Positions 10,133 to 18,508 of a stretch of 46,123 bases of DNA are shown here, in pieces. Source of the DNA: Planctomycetaceae bacterium (GTDB lineage: Bacteria > Planctomycetota > Phycisphaerae > Phycisphaerales > SM1A02); NCBI GenBank assembly GCA_002685335.1, contig NYWY01000036.1, forward strand, positions 1-46,123. The letters are read 5' to 3'. Position numbers and translations under genes: made by a program. The notes below the pieces were generated by a model that saw only the letters and a program-made list of their open reading frames with translations, did no database searches and was not told the DNA's origin. Position 1 is the stretch's first letter; each line of letters begins with the position of its first letter.

Positions 10133-11395
10133 GTGACGCACGTGACCGAGCCCAAGGAACAATCCGTCGACCTGCTGGTCATCGGCGCCGGAATCGCCGG
10201 CCTGTGGATCCTCGATGCCGCCGTTCGAGCAGGTCTTCGAGCGGTCGCGGTGGAATGTGACGCCCTGGGTGCCGGCCAGAGCGTCTCCGCCCAGGGAATC
10301 ATCCACGGCGGCCTGAAGTACACCCTCCGGGAGAAGGACCTGGCCTCCGCCGGGTCGATCCGGGACATGCCCGGCCAGTGGCGGGACCTGCACGAGCAGC
10401 CCGAGGCAGGCGGCCCTGATCTCCGGACCGCCACCATGTCCAGCCCCTGCACCTGGCTGTGGCGGACCGATTCACTGGCCTCGCGGATCGGCATGCTCGG
10501 CGCCCGTGCGACGTTGCGGACTCGTCCGGAAGCCGTGGCGGCCACCGACCGGCCATCACTCCTGCGATCGGTGCCCGGGGCGGTTCTTCGAGTGGGCGAG
10601 CCGGTCTTCGACACTCGATCAGTGCTCGATGCACTGGCGTCTCCACATCGAGATCGCCTGGTGCGGGTCGATGGCCCCGAAGGCGTCGAACTGGCGTCAC
10701 GGGCGGGACTGATCGATCGAGCCATCCTTCGCGACGGTCCGAGAGAGATCACCCTTCGGCCTCGAGCCGTCGTGCTTGCGGCCGGCACGGGAAATGAAGC
10801 CCTCCTGTCGCGGATGGGGCTCGATGCCGACATCGCCCAACGACGTCCCCTCCACATGACGCTGCTTCGTGGATCCGACCTGCCGATGCTCCACGGGCAT
10901 TGTGTCGACGGGAACCGCACCCGGGTCACGGTCACCAGCGGTCGGGATCACGCCGGCCGGGTGGTCTGGCAGTTGGGTGGTGATCTGGCGGAGACCGGCG
11001 TGGAGCGGGACGACGACGCCCAGATTCGACGCGCGGTCACGGAACTCGCCGCGGTCCTTCCGGATCTTGATCTCCGTTCGATCCAGGACGCGGCCTGGAG
11101 CACCTACCGGGTGGACCGGGCGGAACGTCGGACCGGTGCCGGGCTCCGCCCGGACGATGCCACGGTCGAACGACTCCACGAGGGACGCCTGCTCGTGGCC
11201 TGGCCGACGAAATGGGCCCTGGCTCCGCGGTTGGCCGCGCGAGTGCTCGAATCCCTGCCTCCGGCTCCCGGCGTCGACCGCCCGGAGCCACCGCTTGACC
11301 TGCGTCCGATGGAAACCCCGGACGTGGCCGAATTCCCCTGGGAGACACGGACATGGATACCGCACCGAGACGTCATCTCGGCCGAACCGGCCTGA
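10133..11395 (+). CDS. FAD-dependent oxidoreductase (DAO/glycerol-3-phosphate dehydrogenase-like)
   Basis: 420 aa from the GTG at 10133 (another GTG lies at 10142). The N-terminal Rossmann motif DLLVIGAGIAGLWILDAA binds the FAD ADP moiety, with an acidic residue (VAVECD) at the end of strand 2. SAQGIIHGGLKY resembles the substrate-side loop of DAO-family enzymes, and AVVLAAGTGNEALL is the second dinucleotide-contact strand. The substrate is unknown; no quinone-binding or iron-sulfur domain is visible. The 3' end overlaps the next gene by 43 bases, so the two are almost certainly co-transcribed and may act on related metabolites. Confidence 0.8.
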   Translation: MTHVTEPKEQSVDLLVIGAGIAGLWILDAAVRAGLRAVAVECDALGAGQSVSAQGIIHGGLKYTLREKDLASAGSIRDMPGQWRDLHEQPEAGGPDLRTATMSSPCTWLWRTDSLASRIGMLGARATLRTRPEAVAATDRPSLLRSVPGAVLRVGEPVFDTRSVLDALASPHRDRLVRVDGPEGVELASRAGLIDRAILRDGPREITLRPRAVVLAAGTGNEALLSRMGLDADIAQRRPLHMTLLRGSDLPMLHGHCVDGNRTRVTVTSGRDHAGRVVWQLGGDLAETGVERDDDAQIRRAVTELAAVLPDLDLRSIQDAAWSTYRVDRAERRTGAGLRPDDATVERLHEGRLLVAWPTKWALAPRLAARVLESLPPAPGVDRPEPPLDLRPMETPDVAEFPWETRTWIPHRDVISAEPA

Positions 11396-12138
11396 CCGTG
11401 AGTCCCATCGGATTCGGCGCCTTCAAGATCGGCCGAAACCAGGGCATCAAGTACGACTCGGGGTACGACCTGCCCACGGATGAGGCGGCGGCGCTGCTGT
11501 TGAACGAGGTTCTTGATCTGGGCATCGATCTCATCGACACCGCGCCGGCCTACGGAACGAGCGAAGAACGCATCGGACGAATCCTCGCCTCCCGCCGGAG
11601 TGAATTCGTTCTCACCTCGAAGGTCGGAGAGTCGTGGGAAGACGGCGTCGGTCACTACGACTTCTCCCCCGCCGCCATCGATGCGAGCCTCGATCGAAGT
11701 CTTCGTCGCCTGCGGACCGATCGCATCGACATGGTTTTCATCCATTCCGATGGCCACGACCACGAGATCATCGACCGAGGCGAGGCGATCGACACGCTCT
11801 GCCGACGACGTGCCGCCGGGGACATCGGCGGGGTGGGGTTCAGCGGCAAGACGGTTTCGGGTCACCAGGCGGCGATCGCGACCGGATTGATCGATTGCCT
11901 GATGGTCGAGTACCACTCGAGGGACGAATCCCAGCGCCCGGTGATCGACGCGGCGGAAGCCGCGGGAATCGGGGTCCTGGTGAAGAAGGGGCTCGCCTCG
12001 GGACGGCTTCGTCCCGAGGACGCCATCCCCCACTGCCTGGAGCCGACCGGCGTGGGCTCGGTGGTGATCGGCTCGCTCACCCCGGCCCACCTTGCATCGA
12101 ACCTGGACATCGCCCGCCGATCATGCGCGAATGGCTGA
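11353..12138 (+). CDS. Aldo/keto reductase
   Basis: 261 aa. The conserved N-terminal strand HLGRTGLTVSPIGFGAF starts about eight residues in, which requires the ATG at 11353 and so a 43-base out-of-frame overlap with the oxidoreductase gene. The catalytic tetrad is visible: Asp62 and Tyr67 (DTAPAYG), Lys90 (TSKVG) and His131 (VFIHSDG). These enzymes reduce aldehydes or ketones with NAD(P)H in a TIM barrel. Length is slightly below the family norm (about 280-330), with a short C-terminal loop, so substrate range cannot be inferred. The gene ends 8 bases from the convergent gene at 12147, with no terminator between. Confidence 0.9.
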   Translation: MDTAPRRHLGRTGLTVSPIGFGAFKIGRNQGIKYDSGYDLPTDEAAALLLNEVLDLGIDLIDTAPAYGTSEERIGRILASRRSEFVLTSKVGESWEDGVGHYDFSPAAIDASLDRSLRRLRTDRIDMVFIHSDGHDHEIIDRGEAIDTLCRRRAAGDIGGVGFSGKTVSGHQAAIATGLIDCLMVEYHSRDESQRPVIDAAEAAGIGVLVKKGLASGRLRPEDAIPHCLEPTGVGSVVIGSLTPAHLASNLDIARRSCANG

Positions 12139-12146
12139 CACCCGCC

Positions 12147-12626
12147 TCAGCTCGGCACGTGATATTTGTTGACGATCGCGGCAAGCTGCTGCAATGGGAA
12201 TCGCCAACCCGCCCAACCATCATCGAAGACGACCCAACGGGCCCCGCGTTCGTGCTGACGAGTACAGAGTTTGGCCGCTTCCACCACCGGGAACGACATG
12301 ATCGCCGGCTTGGAGCCTTCCGGGACGAGATTCTGAGTGTGGGCATACCGCTCCGCTCGGGCTCGAACCGTGAACGCCATCACGTAGGGTTCTTCGTCAA
12401 TCAACCCCGAGAAGGGGCGGAGATTGGGAAAGGCTCCGACCCCCGGGAAGAACCATCGTTCGAGGTTCATGGTGGCGGTCCAGAGGGGTCCCAGCGTCTC
12501 CGGACTCGCTTTCACGCGGACCGCGGCCGCGAGCTCATCGAGTTCGGTCCGAACGTCCGCGGGCTCCGGGACGGAGTCGGCGGAGGTGTTCACGTCGGAA
12601 TCTTCCGGCTGGTCGATATCGGTCAC
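12147..12626 (-). CDS. Unknown protein coupled to the LysM gene
   Basis: 159 aa, not recognised. The first 25 residues are acidic and look disordered; the rest looks like a small alpha/beta domain with no signal peptide or membrane segment, so it is probably cytoplasmic. The pattern '-VMAFTVRARAERYA-' and '-PAIMSFPVVEAAKLC-...-VVFDDGWAGWRFPLQQL-' faintly recalls SseB-like domains, but I would not assign that. The start is a GTG at 12626 overlapping the TGA of the LysM gene (GTGA), which implies translational coupling and a linked function. Confidence 0.75.
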   Translation of the reverse strand: MTDIDQPEDSDVNTSADSVPEPADVRTELDELAAAVRVKASPETLGPLWTATMNLERWFFPGVGAFPNLRPFSGLIDEEPYVMAFTVRARAERYAHTQNLVPEGSKPAIMSFPVVEAAKLCTRQHERGARWVVFDDGWAGWRFPLQQLAAIVNKYHVPS

Positions 12627-14227
12627 GGGATCCTCAGCTCCATTCCAACCTTCAGGTTCTTGGGATCGGCCCCGATCAGGGTCTTGTTGGCTTCGTAGAT
12701 TTCAGGCCACCGGGAACCCTGGCCGTACGCGGCCTGGGCGATGTGCGAAAGCGTCTCGCCGGACTGGACGATGTGAATGCGAGGCTTGCCCTCTTCGGGG
12801 CTCGCGACCACCGTCCAAAGCCGGAAATTCTTCGGCGGGAGTCGCAGGGTGTCCCCGATCTGCAGCTGGGTCGGATCGAGGTTCGGATTCGCCTTGAGCA
12901 CGAGCGAAACCTGATTGGCATCCCCGAACCACGCGGCCGCGATCGATGACGGCGTGTCCCCGCTCTTCACTTCGTAGATTTCGTACATGTCCGGAGGAAG
13001 CTCGCCCGCGCCGGCCGGACGTTCGCCGCCACCGGGCCGGGAATCGCTGGAAGGCGTGGAGTTCGGTCGCGAGGTGTCGCGAGCGGCCCGCGGCGCTGGT
13101 TCCATCTCCGATTCCGGAGCCATCAATCGAGACGCGAAACGAATCGCGGTGTCTTCATCGGTGGCGAGCAGGATCTTGGCTCGGCCGCTGATGGGGATCC
13201 GGAGGGTCTGGATCGCGATCAGACGCCCATCGGCGATCCACGCGATGGGATGCCCGACGAACTCCCGGGACGCGTCGCGAATCGAATCGATCTCGGATCC
13301 TGAGACCCGGACCAGAAGGTCGTGACGATCACTCTCCGGCAGGGACGTGACGTCCGCTCGCTCGACTCGTCCACTCAGGTTCATCGACCCCGCGGCATCA
13401 TTCCGAATCAACACGAACGCTCGCCCGTCGTCGGAAGAACTCGCGATCGCCTCATCGGAAAGTCCGTCGAGCGTGGTGCCGGCCGGTACGGCCACCCACC
13501 CGAGTCCATCTCCCACTGGGACGACCATCGCATCGGCCGGGGCCGCGGCCAGCGCCGTTCGGGCCAGCTCGGCGTCCGCTGGTGTGAGGGAGACGCCGGC
13601 GATTCGGTGCCCGCCCACGCCCGCGGCCTCGATCGCTCGGCCCGGACGGGTCGAGCGGCTGGCCATGGGGGACGACGTGTCGCCCGATGATTCATCGGCC
13701 GACGCCGCCTCGTTCGGCTGCTCGGCGGAATCGGAAGCCGTGGCCATCTGACCAGCCTCGTTCTCGGATTCGGCCGAGGGCTCGGTGGCCTCCGGCATCA
13801 TCTCCTCGGCGGGTTCGGAACCTTCGTCAACGGCCGAACCGTCGACAGGAGAGGCCTGCTCCTCGGACGACGGCTCCGAATCCTCGTCGTCGGCGATCAG
13901 AGTTTCAAACTCGTCCGCATCCAACTCGAATTCGGCGAACTCCTCGGCGTCCGAGGAATCCGGGGACTCATCGGTCGATTCCTGCGCCGAGTTCGCGATC
14001 TCGTCTTCGGGAGTCCACTCGGACGTCTCGATCGGGTCGGCCGCGGGCTCGGTCACCGGCTCCGGTTCGCGAAAGACCGGCGGGGCGGGTTCGGATTCCG
14101 TCACCTCCTGCGTGGTCTCCGGCGGGGTCTCGATCTCGGTTCCGTCGTCCAGTCGAGCGTAGTAGAGCCCGACCAGCACCATGATCAGAATGAGGATCGC
14201 CACCGAGAGTCGAACGCCGCTGTTCAT
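12623..14227 (-). CDS. Membrane-anchored LysM protein with a SecD P1-like domain
   Basis: 534 aa. ATG at 14227 is chosen for AGGGAG at 6-base spacing and because the N-terminal anchor (LSVAILILIMVLVGLYY, residues 7-23) starts there. A long acidic Glu/Ser/Ala linker (about 28-190) could span the periplasm. Residues about 267-370 resemble the P1 domain of SecD: AFVLIRND..., LSGRVERADV, and HPIAWIADGRLIAI...IPISGRAKI parallel MAIVLDGEVYTAP...GSSGVITG in the SecDF encoded just upstream. Two LysM domains close the protein (about 417-464 starting YEVKSGDT, and 485-534 starting HIVQSGET) and should bind peptidoglycan. It follows secDF by 254 bases on the same strand and is coupled to the downstream small gene. 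A role linking the translocon to the cell wall is inference. Confidence 0.88.
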   Translation of the reverse strand: MNSGVRLSVAILILIMVLVGLYYARLDDGTEIETPPETTQEVTESEPAPPVFREPEPVTEPAADPIETSEWTPEDEIANSAQESTDESPDSSDAEEFAEFELDADEFETLIADDEDSEPSSEEQASPVDGSAVDEGSEPAEEMMPEATEPSAESENEAGQMATASDSAEQPNEAASADESSGDTSSPMASRSTRPGRAIEAAGVGGHRIAGVSLTPADAELARTALAAAPADAMVVPVGDGLGWVAVPAGTTLDGLSDEAIASSSDDGRAFVLIRNDAAGSMNLSGRVERADVTSLPESDRHDLLVRVSGSEIDSIRDASREFVGHPIAWIADGRLIAIQTLRIPISGRAKILLATDEDTAIRFASRLMAPESEMEPAPRAARDTSRPNSTPSSDSRPGGGERPAGAGELPPDMYEIYEVKSGDTPSSIAAAWFGDANQVSLVLKANPNLDPTQLQIGDTLRLPPKNFRLWTVVASPEEGKPRIHIVQSGETLSHIAQAAYGQGSRWPEIYEANKTLIGADPKNLKVGMELRIP

Positions 14228-14320
14228 GCCAGGCTCCCTGTCCCGTGATTCCATCGTCCGGATGCCGGCCACCCGGATTCCGGCCCTCGCCCCGCGGGCG
14301 AGACCCCTCCCCCCGGCCGT

Positions 14321-14349
14321 CCGACCGACTTCGTGGTCGGAGTCGGTCG
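14321..14349. other. Hairpin in the gap between secDF and the LysM gene
   Basis: Inverted repeat gaccgact (14323-14330) / agtcggtc (14341-14348) in the 254-base gap that would be the LysM mRNA leader. An overlapping smaller stem (ccgac/gtcgg) gives an alternative fold. No U-tract follows on either strand. It could be a secDF terminator or leader structure. I see no gene in the gap. Confidence 0.25.
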
Positions 14350-14481
14350 CCATTTCTTCTGTTTCACACGGTATCCACCATCGGCGACCTGGGATCTCCC
14401 GCTCCAACCCTGATGACGGTTGGGCCCGATTCTTCGAGCCTCAACCGCCTCCGGCGTTCACGGAGCGGTGGATGTTCCTCA

Positions 14482-17400
14482 TCAGGCCGGAGCGGATTCG
14501 CCCGGCAGGGCCGGAACTTCTTCGTCCGATCCGGTGTCGGGTCGGGTGCTGCCCCCGCCTCGTGACCAGGTCAACGGGGCGGCGATCGCCACGGACGAAT
14601 AGGTCGCGGCGATCAGGCCCACGAGGAACGTGAAGGCGAAGGGGCGAATGCCCGTGCCGCCGAGCGAGTAGAGGATGATCGCCGAAATGATCGTGGTCCC
14701 ACTGGTCATGATCGTTCGGCTGAAGGTCTGGTTGATCGAGTTGTTGACCACGTCGCTACTGGCGTAGCTCAACTTTCCTCGGTTTTCGCGGATGCGGTCG
14801 AGGATCACGATGGTGTCGTTCAACGAGTAACCGACGATCGTGAGCAGACCGGCGACCACGTTGATGTCGATCCGGAACTCGTCGAGGATTCGAACGCCGT
14901 TGAAGGTGCGTTCTCCCAGAATCACGCTGATCGCGATCGCCCCCAGACAGATGCTGACATTGAACACCAGGGCCGAGATCGCACACAGCGAGTACCGGAG
15001 CGAGCCGAAGCGGAACCAGATGTAGACCAGCATGCCGATCAAGCTCAGGATCACCGCCACGATGGCGCTGGCGGCGAGGTTCTCCGCGACCTTCGGCGAG
15101 AAGCTGGAGACCTGATCGAGGCTCGCCTCCCGGGTCAGGGCCGCCTGGACCAATTCGAATTCACGAGCCGCAAGCGTTCGGTCCCAGGTCTCCAGATCGA
15201 CCAGCAGGCTCGACGCCTCCTCGTCCGCGACCATGATCGCGAAGGACGACCAGGTCGCCTCGCCCCCGTCCTCGCTGACTCGATCGAGGCCCACGATCTC
15301 CGTCCGGCGTCCGCGGGTATCGGCGAAGTCCGGCTGGTTCCGCATCCGCTCCAGCCGCTGGCTCAGGTCCGAGACCGTGATCGGAGGCGTGATTTCGTCG
15401 ACCACCACCGCCACGCCGCCTCGCCATTCACCGACCTCGACCGTGGCCGAGGGACGACCGATCGCTTCCGCGAGGGTCTGGCGTTCCAGCGAGAAGGTGT
15501 GCGTGCTGTGATCGTCATCCGACTGCCCCGCGAAGTCGACCGGCTGGGTCACTGCGAGAATGTCTCCGAACCGATCGACCAGGGCGGCCACCACCCGGTC
15601 GGAGATGTTCTCATCCTCGCCGAGTCCCGGAGCATTGGCGACCTTGATCTGGAAACCCGCGGCTCGGCCCTGGTCGTCGGCGGAACCGACCGTGAGGACC
15701 GTGGCGTTTTGAAGTTCCGCGAGAACCGGATCGGACGCGTTCTCTCGGCCGATCTCGTTCACCATCTCCTCGATGTCGAGACGGGAGACCAGGAGTCGAC
15801 CTTCGGCTTCACGATCGGTGCCCGTGACCTCGCCCTCCTCGGCGTCCCGGGTGCTCATGACCACGCTCACGCCGCCTCGGAATTCCGTCTCCAGGACGTC
15901 CGCTCCGCGACTGAAGAACAGGAAGAGCGATCCGATGGCCAGCCCGGCACTCAGCAGCAGCAACGGAAGCCTCAGGCCGACCCAGTTGATCTTCGGCTCC
16001 AGGAGCTTGTGGATCGCGGGCACCGCGGTCGGCAGCATCGGCAGCGACCGGATGCCGAGCACGTCGGTGAGGAAGGCGAAGACGACCCTCGAGACGAACA
16101 GCGATGTGAAGAGGGTGGCCAGCACCCCGATCGCGAGGGTCAGAGCGAAGCCCTTCACTTCGGTGGCCGCGGTCTGATAGAGGATGAAGCAGACGATCAG
16201 GTTCGTGATGTTGCCGTCGAGAATCGCGCTGGCAGCCTTGCCGAAGCCCAGCCGCAGCGATGTCCGAAGATCCTCTCCGTTGTTGATCAGCTCCTCCCTC
16301 ACCCGCTCGAAGATCAGGACGTTGGCATCCACCGCCATGCCGATCGTCAGGGCGATGCCGGCAAGGCCGGGCAGGGTGAAGGTGCCATCGATCATGGCCA
16401 TCACGCCGAAGATCATCACCGCGTTGATCAGGAGCGAGATGTCGGCGACGAGGCCGGCTCCGAAGTAGTAGAGGAACATGATCAGGGCGACGATCGCCAC
16501 CGAGATCGCCACCGCCTCCAGGCCACGGACCAGGTTGTCCTGGCCGATCGAAGGACCGAGGATGCTGGTGGAGATGGGTTCCTGACTCAGGCGGGCTTCG
16601 AGGCTGCCGGCGGCGAGCACTCGGATGAGGTATGTGATCTCCTTCTCGCCGAAACTGCCGGTGATCACGCCGCTGGATCCGATGGCGCTGTTCAGATTCG
16701 GCGCGGTGTAGACCTCGCCGTCGAGCACGATCGCCATCGGTTGATTGACGTTGGGGGTGGTGAGCTTCCGCATCTGGGAGCCACCAGGCTTGTCGAGTCC
16801 GAAGGACACCGCCGGACGTCCGAGTTCGTCCACGGTCCGGCCCGCGCGACGGATCGCCCAGGCTTCGCCGTCGGCATGGGTCATCGAACGGTCGGGCGTG
16901 GTGTACAACAGGATGTAGTAACGCTCGTCCTTGCTGGCGGCCACCATGTTGTATCGGTTCTGGAAGTAACCGGCGGCGTCGGCTTCGAGGGACGCGAGGC
17001 TGTCCGGATCGCCTTCGTCGGTCCACTGCTTCAGTTCGTTGATCGCGAACCAGCGAGCCACCACCGAATCGGTGTTGTTGGGGCCGCGTTCGGCGAGCTG
17101 CTCCCGAAGGAGGTCGATGGGAACGTCCTGGGCGGCCGGACGAACCGCGATTCGGAACTCGAGGACGCCGGCACCTCGAAGCAGTCGCTTGAGGTCCTCG
17201 GGATCGTCGAGACCGGTTCGCTTCGTCTCGTAGACCGAATAGGTCGCCTCGAGGTCGGCGAGCGATTCCGCGAGGGGAGGAAGTTCGTCACGAAGCTGGG
17301 CGAGGGCGACGGCCCGCTCGCTGGTGGTCGGATCAAGCACGCCTTCGGCGTCCCGTTCCGTCCCCGCGCCGTCGAGGGCGAGGATCTCCAGCAGTCGTTG

Positions 17401-18015
17401 CTCACGAAGGGTCTGGGAGAGGATGGCACCACGGCGATCCTCGATCTCGATCTCCGCGGCGGCGATCTGGTCCAGCAGGACTCCACGCGCCGCCTCGTCG
17501 ATGTTGTCCTGAGCCTCGGCCTCGGCGAAGGCCGCCCGCGCGGCCTTTCCTTGATCCCAGGCGTCCTGAAGAACCTGGATCTGCGCCTTGCGGGAGGCTT
17601 CGTCACCGCCGAAGCGTTCGACGGCATTTCCCGAATCGAGCGACGCGTCGAGGTCGGCCGCGGAGATCCGGGCCTTTCCGACCACCGATTCGCGGGCATC
17701 GCGATAGGCCACCTGAAGTTCACGGACTTCCGCGTTGGGCAGGGGCATCACGACCTCGATGCGATCCCGACCGACGGGCTGCATGCCGATGTCGAGGATG
17801 CCTTGAGGATTGACGCGATCCTTCAACACGTCGATGGTCTGCGCAAGGACCTCGTCCGCGTTGGCGGTTTCGGCGACCTTGACGGCGTAGACCAGGCTCA
17901 CACCGCCCTGGAGGTCCTTGCCGAGGCGGATCTTCTTTTCCGGCGGAATGACCGACCAGAGGCAGAAACCAACGAGCAGTCCGATGGACAGGAGCTTGAA
18001 GCCAATGTTGTTCAT
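14482..18015 (-). CDS. secDF: Fused protein translocase subunit SecDF
   Basis: 1177 aa, SecD and SecF in one chain. SecD half: TM1 (about 4-22), GKDLQGGVSLVYAV, P1 head with VSFGLDK...MAIVLDGEVYTAP, and a six-TM RND core with GIALTIGMAVDANVLIFERV. SecF half: TM near 680, ETEFRGGVSV, and a core with VGYSLNDTIVILDRIREN. SecDF uses the proton gradient to drive late steps of SecYEG export. A helical, Ala/Glu-rich insertion of about 170 residues (about 100-270) interrupts the SecD P1 region, between RIEVVMPLPN and LRGAGVLEFRIA, where most homologues have a short link. It lies 34 bases downstream of yajC, the classic arrangement. Confidence 0.97.
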   Translation of the reverse strand: MNNIGFKLLSIGLLVGFCLWSVIPPEKKIRLGKDLQGGVSLVYAVKVAETANADEVLAQTIDVLKDRVNPQGILDIGMQPVGRDRIEVVMPLPNAEVRELQVAYRDARESVVGKARISAADLDASLDSGNAVERFGGDEASRKAQIQVLQDAWDQGKAARAAFAEAEAQDNIDEAARGVLLDQIAAAEIEIEDRRGAILSQTLREQRLLEILALDGAGTERDAEGVLDPTTSERAVALAQLRDELPPLAESLADLEATYSVYETKRTGLDDPEDLKRLLRGAGVLEFRIAVRPAAQDVPIDLLREQLAERGPNNTDSVVARWFAINELKQWTDEGDPDSLASLEADAAGYFQNRYNMVAASKDERYYILLYTTPDRSMTHADGEAWAIRRAGRTVDELGRPAVSFGLDKPGGSQMRKLTTPNVNQPMAIVLDGEVYTAPNLNSAIGSSGVITGSFGEKEITYLIRVLAAGSLEARLSQEPISTSILGPSIGQDNLVRGLEAVAISVAIVALIMFLYYFGAGLVADISLLINAVMIFGVMAMIDGTFTLPGLAGIALTIGMAVDANVLIFERVREELINNGEDLRTSLRLGFGKAASAILDGNITNLIVCFILYQTAATEVKGFALTLAIGVLATLFTSLFVSRVVFAFLTDVLGIRSLPMLPTAVPAIHKLLEPKINWVGLRLPLLLLSAGLAIGSLFLFFSRGADVLETEFRGGVSVVMSTRDAEEGEVTGTDREAEGRLLVSRLDIEEMVNEIGRENASDPVLAELQNATVLTVGSADDQGRAAGFQIKVANAPGLGEDENISDRVVAALVDRFGDILAVTQPVDFAGQSDDDHSTHTFSLERQTLAEAIGRPSATVEVGEWRGGVAVVVDEITPPITVSDLSQRLERMRNQPDFADTRGRRTEIVGLDRVSEDGGEATWSSFAIMVADEEASSLLVDLETWDRTLAAREFELVQAALTREASLDQVSSFSPKVAENLAASAIVAVILSLIGMLVYIWFRFGSLRYSLCAISALVFNVSICLGAIAISVILGERTFNGVRILDEFRIDINVVAGLLTIVGYSLNDTIVILDRIRENRGKLSYASSDVVNNSINQTFSRTIMTSGTTIISAIILYSLGGTGIRPFAFTFLVGLIAATYSSVAIAAPLTWSRGGGSTRPDTGSDEEVPALPGESAPA

Positions 18016-18049
18016 GGGATCCGGGGGCTGAGGCGCAAAACGCCTCGGT

Positions 18050-18478
18050 TCAGGACGTGGCGTCCGTGGAATCGAGGACCTGCTGCACCGCGTCGCGGCT
18101 GAAGGTCATGCGGGTGTTGCTGCTCTCATCGACCTTGAGGAGAACCGTGTCGTTCTTGACTTCGACGATCGAACCGATCACGCCGCCGATGGTGCGCACG
18201 CGGTCGTGCTTCTTGATGCTCGCCATCAGCGCGTCGCGCTTCTTCTTCTCCTTGCGACCTCCGAACACGCTGAACGCGATCATCATCAGGATCAGCGGAA
18301 GCACCATGAAGAGGAACAGGTCCCCTCCGGCCGCCTCGGCCGCCTGCCCGGTCGCACCGGCGCCGGCGTCACCTTCGGTGGAGGCCACCCCTTCACCCGC
18401 GAGGGCCGGGCCCCCATCGGAGGACTGGGCGAGCAGGACGTGGAAGGAATTCTGGTGTTCGTCGTTCAGCATGCTCAT
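18050..18478 (-). CDS. yajC: Preprotein translocase accessory subunit YajC
   Basis: 142 aa. One membrane segment (about 53-72, LFLFMVLPLILMMIAFSVFG) is followed by the cytoplasmic RKEKKKRDALMASIKKHDRV, GGVIGSIVEV and a small beta domain (TVLLKVDESSNTRMTFSRDAV). YajC binds SecDF near SecYEG. The N-terminal 50 residues before the membrane segment are longer than in E. coli and Gly/Ala/Ser-rich. It sits between tgt and secDF, all on one strand with short gaps, as in many bacteria. Confidence 0.95.
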   Translation of the reverse strand: MSMLNDEHQNSFHVLLAQSSDGGPALAGEGVASTEGDAGAGATGQAAEAAGGDLFLFMVLPLILMMIAFSVFGGRKEKKKRDALMASIKKHDRVRTIGGVIGSIVEVKNDTVLLKVDESSNTRMTFSRDAVQQVLDSTDATS

Positions 18479-18508
18479 CGTGATCTCGGGGTCTTCAAGG
18501 AACTGGAC

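Noticed and set aside
15499..18102. An 867-codon plus-strand frame across secDF
   Set aside because: It is antisense to the clearly conserved SecDF gene, and its translation has the low-complexity look of a shadow frame.
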